Positions 11,568-21,470 of a stretch of DNA of 64,000 nt are shown here, in pieces. The DNA comes from Usnea hakonensis (taxonomy: Eukaryota; Ascomycota; Lecanoromycetes; Lecanorales; Parmeliaceae), in NCBI GenBank assembly GCA_013423325.1, contig BLJB01000054.1, positions 79,517 to 143,516 of the forward strand. Direction: 5' to 3'. The translations under genes were made by a program, and so were the position numbers. The notes under the pieces were generated by a model. The model was not told the DNA's origin. It ran no database searches and was given only the letters and a program-made list of their open reading frames with translations. Positions within the stretch are counted from its first letter, which is position 1, and each line of letters begins with the position of its first letter.

Positions 11568-13983
11568 ATGTTTCATGAGCGGTGCGTACTGATGTTCTCA
11601 TTTCTCCCTTATTGATATCTGGAGGGTGCCACGGTGCCGCTGGTAAGCGAGCATGGCCGTGAACGTGCGTATATTAACAGTGGCACTCTTTCCATAGGCG
11701 AAGTTCGAAGAAGCTGGACACCGAGCTGTATGCCAGGTTTCGGGAGAATCACCCGGACCTCATCCCTGGAACGTCTGCGCCCATTCATCTATCAGCCACC
11801 GAATCTGAACGTATCATCAGGTCTAGATGTAAAGGCGAATTGTAAGTCACTCCCCCCACAAACCTAGACTTCCTAATGTACTTGAGCTGCTCCAGCCAAT
11901 TCGTCAGATTAATGGATGTCTTGAAGTGATGCACGGCGTGAAGACACCAATGGCGCCAACATCCTCGCCAGCCCAGAATCCGGAGTCCCGTCGCTTTCCT
12001 TAAGAAAGGATGTCTTTGCCGCACCGAGGCCTATCACAGTAAACGAGTCTGCTTTGAAACAACCACTTGTTGGTCAACGACAAAAAGCCGAAGAATGTAA
12101 TCAACCAACGGTCGTAGGCTCGAACCAATCGCGATCACTCACCCCTGAGCAAGAGTGGTGGACAAAGTTTGTCCTTCCCGAGTATCTGTCGACACCTGAG
12201 CCTATTAGGTCCTGTAATTCTCAGGATTTCCCATCCCTTCTGACCCCAGAGACTTCAATATCAGACACGTTGTTCTCTATTTCGGCGGACTTTCAACCTT
12301 TCTCATCTCCTGCGAGTGAAAAAGTCTCTCGTTCAAATCGTGCGGACGTCGTGGAGCCGAATGATGTTGAGATTGAGGACACCTTCTACCACGCACTTGG
12401 AAGTCCCGAATCAGGTCTTTCAACACAGCCATCGGAGGGCGCAATCTGTCAGGACTTTGACAATACTGAGTCGCCTCTTTCAGTACAGCCATCAGAAGGG
12501 TGGGTGTTTGGTCCCAGTCCCTTTGCATGGCCAATATTCACTGACATGATGACTCAGGGCCCGCTTTCTCCACAAACTTGACGCACCTCCGGCATTGAAG
12601 CTGACTGGATCTGGCGAAAGCTCTGTGACTTACTTGAACAAAAGCTCACGTTATACCATTTCAGTCGAAGATACATTGCGTGCTAAGTTGAGTCCCGGCA
12701 AGAAAATGTATCACACGTCCGTGCAAGTAGTGTTCGATACCGAGCGGCAAAGACAGCAACCTCTATCCTCTTGGCAATCGTGGGAACAAGCCCGGAATCA
12801 CGATGAGTGCTCAGCTGAGGGCAGGTCTCATGCTATTGAATACTTGGACCCTCGTGAAGCTAACAATCAGGACCATTTGGCAACACTTCAGGTGGTTCAC
12901 TCTGATGGTTTCTCATTGATGTGGAGCGCAGACCAAGCTAACAAAGGAGCATTTTTAATACCATTCCGTCTTAATTTTCGGTCAACGGACTTTAGTCATT
13001 GCAAAGGAGTGATCGGGGCTGCAATGCGGCTCTGCAGTAGAAGCGAAGAAATAACGACCAGCTCAGCAGATTTCCTACACCCGGATCTTGCAATGAGCTT
13101 TTGCAGGATCAAGACATTTCGAAGTCATGGTGCAGAGCGTAAGAACGTTAACGACAAGGCAATCGCAGAGAAACGTATGAGACGACTGAAGCAGCAATTA
13201 GCTCAATCGCAGACGCGTCAGACACCAAAAGACAAGAGGCTTGGCAGGGATACTAGCAAAAGGCCGAGGCCCCCAGGAGCACGAAGTTGTCACGAGAATG
13301 GCCTACTTTGTAAAATAAAAGACCTGCAACAGGTCTGCACTTCAACCCAGCTGCATACCTCCCTTGACGACCAAGAAGAGAAGCAGCAAGACTGTGATTG
13401 GCCCTCGTCATTGCGCGAGAACACATCTCCAGCAGTGCCAGATGACATGACTTTAAAACCCAAACGCTCGATGTGCTCGTCGCAGCCGGTCCCGCGTCCT
13501 AGTCTGCCATTGACCTGGTACAATGAGCCGCAGCAGAGATCGCCGCAACGATGTCTTCCTGAAAGGATTAAGAACTCATCAGTGAGGCAAGAAGGTATCA
13601 AAGTTGCTCGTTTTTACATTCGCCAAGCTGGCTCCAGCTGGTTAAGCCAACATAATGATTTCATAGCCATATACCTCCGTGAGCGCACCGCTTGTGATCT
13701 TAGCAGAAGAATTGCAGAAGCAGTCTCGGTTGATCCAAGCTTGGTGGGGCAATTGATCTGGTCTACGGTCAAAGGTTTGAAGATCCTGGTCGATGATGAC
13801 GTAGTTGCGAATATGGTTGAGGGTCAAAAGATGCAGGTCGAAGCAAGAACAATTGCATCCAGGACCAGAGAGGACCATTCTCCAAGACATTTCGAAGTCA
13901 ACCCTACCAACGAGGTAGATGGTCGTGAGCATCAAGTTAGTCATAGCACTCGAGAGATGATTGATTTCAACCTCATATTTTGA
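11568..13983 (+). CDS. CP2/Grainyhead-family transcription factor
   Basis: Four exons give 718 residues: 11568-11581 (only 14 nt, MFHE plus two bases), 11698-11841, 11927-12499, 12558-13983. The join yields MFHERRSSKKLDTELYARF. The CP2 DNA-binding domain spans about 245-410: ARFLHKLDAPPALK, VTYLNKSSRYTISVEDT, WQSWEQARN, AIEYLDP, the core FLIPFRLNFRSTDFSHCKGVIGAAMRLCSRSE. A basic, Gln/Lys-rich linker follows. Near 588-675 is a C-terminal dimerisation-like segment (FYIRQAGSSWLS, LSRRIAEAVSV, GLKILVDDDVV). The N-terminal region holds two imperfect copies of an ESxLSxQPSEG motif. In Neurospora the family regulates conidial separation and cell-wall remodelling (family knowledge). The 11842-11926 intron ends in AAG, skipping upstream CAG sites, so that junction is the least certain. 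Confidence 0.85.
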
Positions 13984-14146
13984 TACTATCCTCGGAATGA
14001 CGAGGACGAAAGTGTCGACACGTGATAATATGAGGTAGTTGAACCCATTAAAAGAGTTACCTTGTCCATGCAACAGGATTTCCAAATTGCCCGTAATCTC
14101 TCTCTCTGAAGAATTCGAGATCTATCCTGCCACCTCGTGCATGGAT

Positions 14147-14171
14147 ATTATTTATTATTATTATTATTATT
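14147..14171. repeat. (TTA)n microsatellite
   Basis: ATTATTT followed by uninterrupted TTA units, about 25 nt, upstream of the proteasome beta-7 gene. Confidence 0.9.
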
Positions 14172-14408
14172 GGAAAGAAACTTTTTGAAGTAGAGTACTT
14201 TACCTAGGCCCTTCGGCCGCCTGACTCAGTAGCGCGCCAAGCGATCTTGGCATCGATACGCGCAGACCTCCCGAGCTCTCAGAGCTTCTTCTTTACTTAC
14301 ACATCTTTGCTTGTCTTTTCATATACTCAGCTCTGTTTGTTAGATCGTCCACAGTGGAGCTCGATTAATTTGCTCGAAAGTGTCCATCAGAACAGTAAGA
14401 TTATTAAG

Positions 14409-14480
14409 ATGAACCACCTTCCCCAGGCATGGGGCCGTGTAAGTCGAGAACCGGCCGACCCTGCGACGAGATATAGCTGA
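14409..14480 (+). other. Upstream ORF in the leader of the beta-7 gene
   Basis: ATG at 14409 opens 23 codons (MNHLPQAWGRVSREP...) ending in TGA at 14478-14480, nine nt before the main ATG at 14490. It also contains a GTAAGT, so it could instead be partly spliced out. If present in mature mRNA it should reduce initiation at the main start. Confidence 0.5.
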
Positions 14481-14489
14481 TCAAAAACC

Positions 14490-15321
14490 ATGTCACAGCC
14501 ACGCGATGATGTTTATGGACCATACGATGCTTCATACCTCCAATCTCGTCATCCTCAGGCCCACACTCAGCAGCCTATAGTCACAGGAACATCTGTTCTG
14601 GCAGTAAAGTTCCGGGATGGGGTGGTCATCGCTGCAGATAATCTAGGTATGTTCGCTTCCTCTGGCCAGACCTTCACGAATACGACTAAAATTTCTTCCT
14701 TCTCCCACAGCATCCTACGGGTCTCTCGCCCGTTTTACAGACGTCAAACGCCTTCGGCCCTTCAACTCCCGTGCAATCGTTGGCTTTGGCGGCGACGTTT
14801 CAGATATGCAATACCTCGACCGTCTCCTTAACTCCCTCGACGTCACCGAGAATTACTCTTCAGAAGGGCATGGTCTTAACGCCAAAAATCTACACACCTA
14901 TCTATCAAAAGTCATGTACAAGCGCCGCTCCGACATCAACCCACTGTGGAATCAATTGCTGGTAGCCGGGCTCGACGGGGATGACAAGCCATATTTGAGC
15001 AGCGTAGATCTATTGGGCACGACTTTTAGTAGTCCGACGCTGGCAACAGGGTTCGGAGCACATTTAGCACAACCGTTGTTGAGAAAAGTGGCGGACGACG
15101 AGAGCCAGGTCTCCAATGTGACAAGGGATAGGGCTGTAGAGGCGGTGAAAGAGTGCATGAAGGTGCTATTCTACAGGGACGCAAGGAGTCTGGATAAATA
15201 CTCGATCGCTGTGGTCACCAAGGAAGGCGGTGTTGAAATCAAAGAAGATGAACAATTAGAAAACCAGAGCTGGGCGTTCGCCGAGACTATCAGAGGGTAT
15301 GGCCGAAACCAGGAAGTCTGA
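14490..15321 (+). CDS. PRE4: 20S proteasome subunit beta-7 (Pre4/PSMB4)
   Basis: Non-catalytic beta subunit of the 20S core; its C-terminal arm ties the two beta rings together during assembly. Exons 14490-14646 and 14711-15321 give 255 residues. After a propeptide of about 32 residues the mature start TGTSVLAVKFRDGVVIAADNLASYGSLARF is clear (shown across the splice site), and the Thr at that point lacks the full catalytic setting, as in all beta-7. GFGGDVSDMQYL, HTYLSKVMYKRRSDINPLWN and the extended tail KYSIAVVTKEGG...SWAFAETIRGYG match the family. A short uORF ends just upstream. The gene converges on the acidic protein gene, stops 105 nt apart. Confidence 0.95.
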
Positions 15322-15426
15322 AACAAGAGTTGAATAGCATTGATCTGTAAAGTAAGCATGTTTATCCTTTGCTCTCCCTCAGCTTCAATTGTGTCGTCGT
15401 ACCGCTGCCCGGCCAACAAAGAGAGA

Positions 15427-16269
15427 TCAAAACTCAAGGACTTCCTCTCGCAAATCCACGCCCGCCCCGCTGTTACTCTCATCAAAACCTGACCACTCTG
15501 CTGCTCGATCGTGATCCACTCGAACTTGCACGACAGGAATTAACAAGGGTGCTCGGTTCTCCTTGTCGCTGTCGCTGTCGCTGTCTGCGAGCTGGTCATC
15601 CTGATTAACTTCTTCCATTGGTCTCTCACCTTGCACTTCCTCCTCCACCTGTTGCGCATTTTGTCCTTCCTCCACGACCTCCCAACCCAATCTCTGCCCC
15701 GCTTCTCCGCCTGCGCCCGCAAGGTCTCCCTCTGGTTCAATATCAATATCGATCTCCTCGGCTGGCCGATCATCTGCCACGCACGCACTTGTACTCTGTT
15801 CGTCCCCGCCAGCGTCAGATGCAGGCCGTGCGGTATTCTCCATCACTCTAGAGACCCCTCTCTTAGCCGCCCCTTCCCGATCCTTCCTCCCGGCTTTCTG
15901 TCCATCCCCCTCCTTTCCCCTTGTCCTCTCCAACACAGCCTTGCTCTCCCCACCCTTTCCATACCGTTTCCTCCTCGCATCCTTCCCTTCCTCGTGAGAC
16001 CATTGCGCATATAGTGTTGCATCGTTCCCAACTCTGCAGTCGGAGAGTACCCTATCCAGCGCCAAAACTTTATCCCGATAAATCAACTCGATACCACGAA
16101 ATGGAAGATCACTCCGAAGGATGCGAACTCCACTTGCCCGCCAGAGCGATTCGAGATGGGTGTCCACTGCCGCTTTGACAGCTGCGACGGTCGTGCGCTC
16201 TAGATCGAGGTCTAGAGTCATCGTGTCTCCTGATGGTAGTTGGACGGCTGGAGGGTATGTCAGTGCCAT
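15427..16269 (-). CDS. Acidic protein with ubiquitin-like N-terminus
   Basis: Single exon, 280 residues, ATG at 16269. The first 90 residues read like a beta-grasp, ubiquitin-like fold: alternating hydrophobic strands (VQLPSGDTMTLDLDLE), a helix (VAAVKAAVDTHLESLW), IELIYRDKVLALDRVLSDCRVGNDATLYAQW with the K-x-L-x-x-x-x-L-x-D pattern of ubiquitin-like domains. The middle is Lys/Arg/Gly-rich and probably disordered; the end is strongly acidic, including a DSDSDSD run encoded by a GTCGCT-type repeat near 15564-15590. No family assignment from me. Proximity to a proteasome gene is suggestive but convergent genes are rarely co-regulated. Ubiquitin-like is an inference from pattern, not from a match. 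Confidence 0.65.
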   Translation of the reverse strand: MALTYPPAVQLPSGDTMTLDLDLERTTVAAVKAAVDTHLESLWRASGVRILRSDLPFRGIELIYRDKVLALDRVLSDCRVGNDATLYAQWSHEEGKDARRKRYGKGGESKAVLERTRGKEGDGQKAGRKDREGAAKRGVSRVMENTARPASDAGGDEQSTSACVADDRPAEEIDIDIEPEGDLAGAGGEAGQRLGWEVVEEGQNAQQVEEEVQGERPMEEVNQDDQLADSDSDSDKENRAPLLIPVVQVRVDHDRAAEWSGFDESNSGAGVDLREEVLEF

Positions 16270-17001
16270 GGCTTAGGTTGAGAATGGGATGGGGGTGACT
16301 TTGGAGGCTGCGTACAGAATTGGGTCATGTTTAATGGCAGGAGCACCTCGTGCTCAGGCGCAATGGGAAGGCCTCGCGGCAGTCAAGTGTGTCCGGGTAT
16401 GCTATTGCATGTACGCTTTGGGAGAGATGGAGCGAAGAGGAACCTAGGAAGCTGGAAGTTTTTGAAAGTCGGTCCATAATCTAGACATGGGTAGGCGTTG
16501 TGTTGATGGGCATGCAATTTTAAGTGTCGAGGTAATTTGTGTGTTAGATGCTTGCTCATATGACAGACAGACATGATAAGTTTAACAGGAGGGACGAGCA
16601 TAGGACGACGTTGCATTTCTGTTCTTCGGGTGGTCTGTCTCTATCCCATGACTTCTCACTATCTTGCCCGTCTCCCACTTCCACGCAAAGCTCTTCCACA
16701 CTGCCCAGTAATCGAATACTCCTTGCCCCTGGTCCTGCCGGTTATCACATCGAGTTTGAGACCCCACTGCGTCTTGAACTTTCTCAATATGCTTCCACTT
16801 CGTCTAACAATTGGGTTAGTCAGCTCCACTGTCTGCGTGTCGAACGATCATCTCTCTAATTAAAAACGTGCCCTCGGAACTCGTGCTTCCGGTCAATGCC
16901 ATGAGGTTTCGGCTCTTGAAGAACAAAGAGTAAGGGTACAGAGATGATAAGGTAGAGAGGAACGTAACGGAAACATTCCAGAGACAATAGACCAACCCAC
17001 T
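16270..17001. other. Intergenic, no supported gene
   Basis: About 730 nt. Overlapping open frames on both strands at 16383-16863 show no motif and no plausible exon partner. Confidence 0.45.
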
Positions 17002-17370
17002 TTATGCAATTTTCCTGATAAGTCGAGTACCCTTCCGTCGTAGGTCGAATCTTTTTGATAAGACTCGTAAAATGTAAGCTACTACTAGGCTGAGCAATAG
17101 AACTCCTGTGAGTGCGGGTCGTATACCGGGCCTCCAGACTGGGCGTGTCCTCGCTAGGACTTGTTTACAACCTTCACGGAGCACGAGAAGCTGAGAGGCC
17201 CCTACCGCTCTCATAAGCGCTTCGCCATTGTAATGGCACATGTTGGCTATTTCTTGAAGCTGTTCGTCCTTAAGGACAAGAGCCTGTTGTTCAATATATT
17301 GACGTTTAGCTTCGTGCCAAGCAATATACATCGCTTCCCTATCGGTCGCTAGATAGTTCATGACCTTCAT
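17002..17370 (-). CDS. Small single-pass membrane protein, unknown
   Basis: Single exon, 122 residues, ATG at 17370. The first 85 residues are charged and mostly helical (WHEAKRQYIEQQALVLKDEQLQEIANM). One hydrophobic segment (ALTGVLLLSLVVAYILRVL, about 88-106) is followed by a short, very basic tail (SKRFDLRRKGTRLIRKIA). This is the layout of a tail-anchored protein, possibly ER or mitochondrial outer membrane. I do not recognise a family. A divergent small membrane protein gene begins 364 nt away, so the two may share a promoter. Confidence 0.55.
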   Translation of the reverse strand: MKVMNYLATDREAMYIAWHEAKRQYIEQQALVLKDEQLQEIANMCHYNGEALMRAVGASQLLVLREGCKQVLARTRPVWRPGIRPALTGVLLLSLVVAYILRVLSKRFDLRRKGTRLIRKIA

Positions 17371-17734
17371 ATTGGGCTATGAATTTCTGTTGACTTAGTG
17401 TGAGGAGGTGGAGAAAGATGGATGGGATGATGGTAATGATGTTTGGATATGGTTGGAGTCTTGCAGATTGATGAGTGCAAGAGATTATTTGCCTGACGAT
17501 GTTGGGTGAACTGAAATTGGTTTGTTTGGTAGATGTGAAGATGGAACAATAAGTAAGGCTAGCCTAATTTATCTATCGACCTCGCTAAGTAAGTAAAGTA
17601 AGTAAGGTACCACCTCTCAACACACGAATAATACATACTTGGCAAAGGTCTTAGCAGTGGTTTCACAGTCTGTCGAAGAAGCTCTTTTTATATGTATATT
17701 CATCAATCCTACACCGTTTCAGTCAATAAGAGCA
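17371..17734. promoter_or_regulatory. Divergent promoter between two small membrane-protein genes
   Basis: The region includes AAGTAAAGTAAGTAAGGTACC near 17590-17611, a copy of the dispersed GTAAGGTACC motif. No TATA box stands out. Confidence 0.35.
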
Positions 17735-17980
17735 ATGCCTCGTGATCGGAATAGATACAGATATTATCCCCGAGTCAAGGTGATTGTCGCGACAGCTTGT
17801 CTTCTAGTTTTATTCCTCGCTTTTTTGACTGTAGACCTATCCAGTAAAGTGAGCCGGGATTGGGAGGCTTTTCGTCATCAGTCTCGGATTCTTCTTCTCA
17901 ATACCTTGGGTCCAGGTCGTATGTCGATGGGTTACACCTTTGTAGAAGGGAGCAAAAGGAAACCCACTAAGGAACGATGA
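17735..17980 (+). CDS. Small membrane protein, 81 residues, unknown
   Basis: ATG at 17735 after a plausible leader. The protein starts with a basic Arg/Tyr-rich segment (MPRDRNRYRYYPRVK), has one hydrophobic helix (VIVATACLLVLFLAFLTVDL, about 16-35), then a polar tail ending KRKPTKER. It would be a type II or signal-anchored protein. The frame upstream to 17639 begins only with a non-ATG codon. No family recognised; short length keeps the confidence low. Confidence 0.4.
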   Translation: MPRDRNRYRYYPRVKVIVATACLLVLFLAFLTVDLSSKVSRDWEAFRHQSRILLLNTLGPGRMSMGYTFVEGSKRKPTKER

Positions 17981-18109
17981 AGATATGGCTTAAGAAGCCA
18001 ATGCTAGAACGAAAGCTAGAGTACTTCCCTGATCTTTGTAAGACCTATATGTGCCCGTACCGTGTGCATAGACTTGACTTCTCGTACGATTTAGACAAAC
18101 TTCAGCTAT

Positions 18110-19206
18110 TTACAATTTTGGCCTGCTTTTAACATATTCGATCTTGTTCACACAAGTTCCAATACCTTCCAGCCAAACTTCAACAACATCACCGTCATTA
18201 AGCCACAATGGCGGTTTCTTACCCATGCCTACGCCTTGTGGCCTAACGAAAAGAATCAGCTGAAATGAATGTCCAAGTAGGAGTATACACTTACGTTCCT
18301 GTAAAAATCAAATCTCCAGGAAGAAGGGTTGTCCCTTGACTTAAAAAGCTGATTGTCTTTGCTACCCCAAAGATCATGTCCTTAGTACTACTGTCCTGGA
18401 CTGTCTCGCCGTTGACCTTGGTGAAAATCTTAAGGGTTTGTGGATCTTTGATCAAAGCACTCGACACAATGCCTGGCCCGTACGGAGCCCACCCATCCTG
18501 CCAGTTTTGGAGTTAGCTTGACTACTTGAAGGTAAATTAGCCAAATAATCGCGAAAAGAGTTTCGAGGCTGAGAACCGGGACTCAAATGGGGAATTGATC
18601 GGTTCGGAATGTGCACTGACGAATCCTTTTCCCAACGCCCATTGCCCACCTCCTCTCTTCAATTGCCATTCGCGGTGTGATACATCGTCTCCAACTGCAT
18701 AGCCCATGACATAATCCAGAGCTTTGGATTCTGGGACTTCCCTTGCCTCTTTTCCGATGACAGCCACAAGCTCGCATTCGTAATCTAGCCCATCCACTTC
18801 CTGGGCCATGGCAGGAACAGGAATGTTATCGAAGGGCCCAGCGAGTGAGGTAAGTGGTTTATAGAATAGCACTGGATACTTGGGCAGAGGCATGTTTGTT
18901 TCTTTGGCATGTTGCTCGTAATTGAGGCCGAGGCAGCGGACGGTTTTGACGTCTTCGCTAGCAAGAGGGGCAAGAAGAAGTCGCACATCCTGATTGAATT
19001 CAGCGAGTAGTGGAGGATAACTTTGCACAGGAATCCCGCACGGCGATCTGCTCTGTAACGTTGTACTCGCCGAACACATCTCCTTTGATCACACGAGCTT
19101 GCCTCGCTCCGCCTATATCGTGGACTCCTTTGGGTAAAATAGCATCTCCATAGTAGATTTTGCCGTCTCTCGCGAGAAACCGGACTAGACGTGAGAAATG
19201 AGACAT
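18110..19206 (-). CDS. Fumarylacetoacetase (FAH)-family hydrolase
   Basis: Four exons (19042-19206, 18621-18989, 18295-18497, 18110-18242) give 289 residues, the size of FAHD-type acylpyruvases and related ring-cleavage-product hydrolases. The N-terminal half is a small domain (SHFSRLVRFLARDGKIYYGD); the catalytic FAH domain begins at CLGLNYEQHAKETN. Metal-binding features are visible: LDYECELVAVIGK, the loop GYAVGDDVSHREWQ, KGFDGWAPYGP and the closing DLIFTGTPQGVG...GDVVEVWLEGIGTCVN. Substrate cannot be told from sequence; FAHD proteins act on acylpyruvates or oxaloacetate. An in-frame ATG pair at 19264-19266 could extend the N-terminus by 20 residues. Intron 2 uses a GTCAGT donor. It is divergent from SDH6, with 165 nt between starts. 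Confidence 0.9.
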
Positions 19207-19371
19207 GGCGTGTATCACATTATACTCAGGCTCAGGTATGGAGTATCGTTTTGTATCTTGCATCATCTTTCCTGCTTCAAGTGGGGCTTGTAAACGCCGA
19301 CCTTTATCTCCGGCAATCCACTATCCGGCTTTAGAACTTCTTTCTCTACCGAAGCACTTGAACGAAGGAAC

Positions 19372-19720
19372 ATGCGGCTCTCAGGGTTGCAGAGAGAAGT
19401 GTTATCACTCTATCGCCAATGCCTGAGAGAGATAGAGAAGAAGCCTGAGGTTTGCCGCCTACTATATGGAATCGAAGAACAGATCTAACTCGTTTCAGCA
19501 CTCACGAGAAAATTTTAAGAGCTATGCAAGGTGAATGCCATCCTTGAAGGTCTCTGATCAATCTAGGATTCAATTGAGTAACATCCTTCGTAGGACCGAG
19601 TTTGAAAGAAATATTGCGCTGGACAAGAAAGACTTCGCCGCGATTGAGTACCTCTTACGAAAAGGGCAGAGGCAGCTTGAAATCTACTCCTCTCCTGGAA
19701 TTAGAAATATTATTAGATGA
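19372..19720 (+). CDS. SDH6: Succinate dehydrogenase assembly factor 1 (LYR protein)
   Basis: Mitochondrial matrix LYR-motif protein that helps insert iron-sulfur clusters into succinate dehydrogenase subunit Sdh2. Three short exons, 19372-19449, 19499-19530 and 19594-19720, give 78 residues, as expected for the family. MRLSGLQREVLSLYRQCLRE carries the LYR motif; the second half NIALDKKDFAAIEYLLRKG and the closing YSSPGIRNI are signature SDHAF1 blocks. Frame and motifs agree across both joins, although the first donor (GTTTGC) is atypical. The gene is easy to miss because no exon reaches 130 nt. It is divergent from the FAH-family gene. Confidence 0.88.
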
Positions 19721-19886
19721 AACCAATCAAGCTGGCCTTGGAGTCGCAGTTTCGGTATCTATCGTGCTGAAATTACGAAGATATGGTTCTTGAATTCATC
19801 GCTTTAAGAATTGGAGTACAGTACAACCCAGGTATCGCTACCGCGCCACCAACGCCATCGCTAAAATCCAAAGATTCAGATGACAT

Positions 19887-21140
19887 TCAAAGCTCTCCTT
19901 CCTCACTATGAGTATACTCTTGATACCAGTCCTTGGGGTCCACAATGCAAAGGCCAAGTCGCCAGAAATAGTCCCGGTGAGCAAAGAACAATTGCCATAT
20001 GCGAAAGCGAGGCGGAATCGCTACGAGACCCTTCGTTTTATTCCACCAGTCCTTGAAGCTTTCTATGTCGACAGCTTGCTCAAGGCTTGGCAAATTCGGA
20101 CCTTCGAGACCTTCATTGCGAACTTCCGCACCAGCTATACAATTTGGATCTCCATCACCCTCACAGTACCTCAAATCTGTGACTTCCGGAGATAGTTCCG
20201 GCTTCGAAATATAGATTTCTCCAGCGTGCATTTGATAGCCCCATTCTGTCAAGGGAAGCAACGGCACAGGGTCATCAACATGTGTTACTCGTCTGTACTT
20301 GCCAGTAATATTCATGTGACCAGCATCCGAGAAAGATTTGTCGATGTATTGCATCAGTCCTTGGTTGCCGATTCTTGGTTCACCAAAGGTGGTCACTTGT
20401 GGGTCCCAACCGCGGGATTCAAAGTCAAGAGATGCAAGAGCTGCCACCGCCCCACCGAGCGAGTGTCCAACTAGAACTAAGCGATAATCTGGGTAGTTCG
20501 CGATGAGCTCTTCGAGATGTGGAATAATCTGAGGTCGTGTGTGCCTCCAGGAGGTCATGAACCCTGCGTGGACAGTGCAATTGCTACACTCTGCGTTCTG
20601 TGGGTTGATTGCTCGTTTACGCGAGCGCGAAACATGTTCCCCCTTATCCTCGTCCTCGTCGCCTGGATAAGGAACGTACTCCTGTGGGATTGTTGAAAGA
20701 TCGATGATAGTATTCGCCACTGAGTACGTGCCTCGGAATGCCACAATAATCCTAGGAGGGGACGGAGGATGAGAGATGACAATATATCCGCAGCTATCTG
20801 ACATTAAGGGCCCGGTATTCCATGTCTGCAATCAGTAGTCAGTATAGGGGATGCCAGCAAGCAGAGCCTATACTCTTACCGTCACCAACTCAAAGGTAGG
20901 AAAATCCTGGCATCGGCTAGCGCATAGGAAAGGCTTCTGTATGCCCAGCCCTGTCAGTCCGACGCAATAGGAAATATCGACTATCCGTGATAGCTCTTCC
21001 AGGTCATTGAAAAGCTCATTAGATATCGTGTCTTCTGAGGTCCATGCGAGGGGTTTTTGCCAGGAAGGCACGCCAAGCGCTGGAGTAAGACTTGAAAAGC
21101 AGCATAGTAATATAACAGACGTCAGACACTGGTACATCAT
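19887..21140 (-). CDS. Secreted class-3 lipase
   Basis: Two exons (20880-21140, 19887-20825) give 399 residues. A signal peptide is clear (about 1-22, hydrophobic core SVILLCCFSS). The alpha/beta-hydrolase core has IIVAFRGT (oxyanion region), the nucleophile elbow LVLVGHSLGG with Ser near 209, FGEPRIGN, the acid in VTHVDDPVPLLP and the His in YQMHAGEIYI, the order of class-3 (Rhizomucor-type) lipases. A lid-like acidic/basic insert (GDEDEDKGEHVSRSRKR) precedes the nucleophile, which suggests processing or regulation but I cannot prove it. It probably hydrolyses acylglycerols or related esters outside the cell. The paired Cys residues support secretion. Start chosen at the first ATG of a Met-Met pair. 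Confidence 0.9.
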
Positions 21141-21470
21141 AGCTGAGCTGATCAACTGAGGACATCGGCAGAAGTGGCGTCGCAAACAATGTCACTTGAG
21201 GTTATTGTCAAAGTTGCCAAGACCGGGGGTAGTGCCCGGAAATTGGCTGAAACGGGTCTAGTCTAGTCAGGTGCTTGAAACATCGCCCTCCCTTTATTGC
21301 CTCAAGCTCTCCAACGTGCTGCATCTATTTTACTAGCTTTATCCAAAATCTCATACATGCGCTATTGGTGAATAGGTAAGTAGGTACGAGCGCAACAGGG
21401 TTTATCAATTCAATCCATCACCAGAAACTCCTGCGCCACACATCCAGCACTACAATCATGGTCTCTGCAA
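21141..21470. other. Short intergenic region
   Basis: Promoter of the lipase gene and 3' flank of the J-domain gene. It contains AATAGGTAAGTAGGTACG near 21370; nothing else noted. Confidence 0.4.

Larger units (their letters stand above)
13984..14489. promoter_or_regulatory. Upstream region of the proteasome beta-7 gene
   Basis: It contains a (TTA)n microsatellite at 14147-14171 and, from 14409, an upstream open frame in the presumed leader. GAGGTGGCAGG (minus strand, about 14128) resembles the yeast proteasome control element GGTGGCAAA in 7 of 9 positions, which is weak. Confidence 0.4.

Noticed and set aside
14125..14140. Proteasome control element upstream of the beta-7 gene
   Set aside because: GGTGGCAGG matches the yeast element at only 7 of 9 positions, and no similar site is seen before RPT4.
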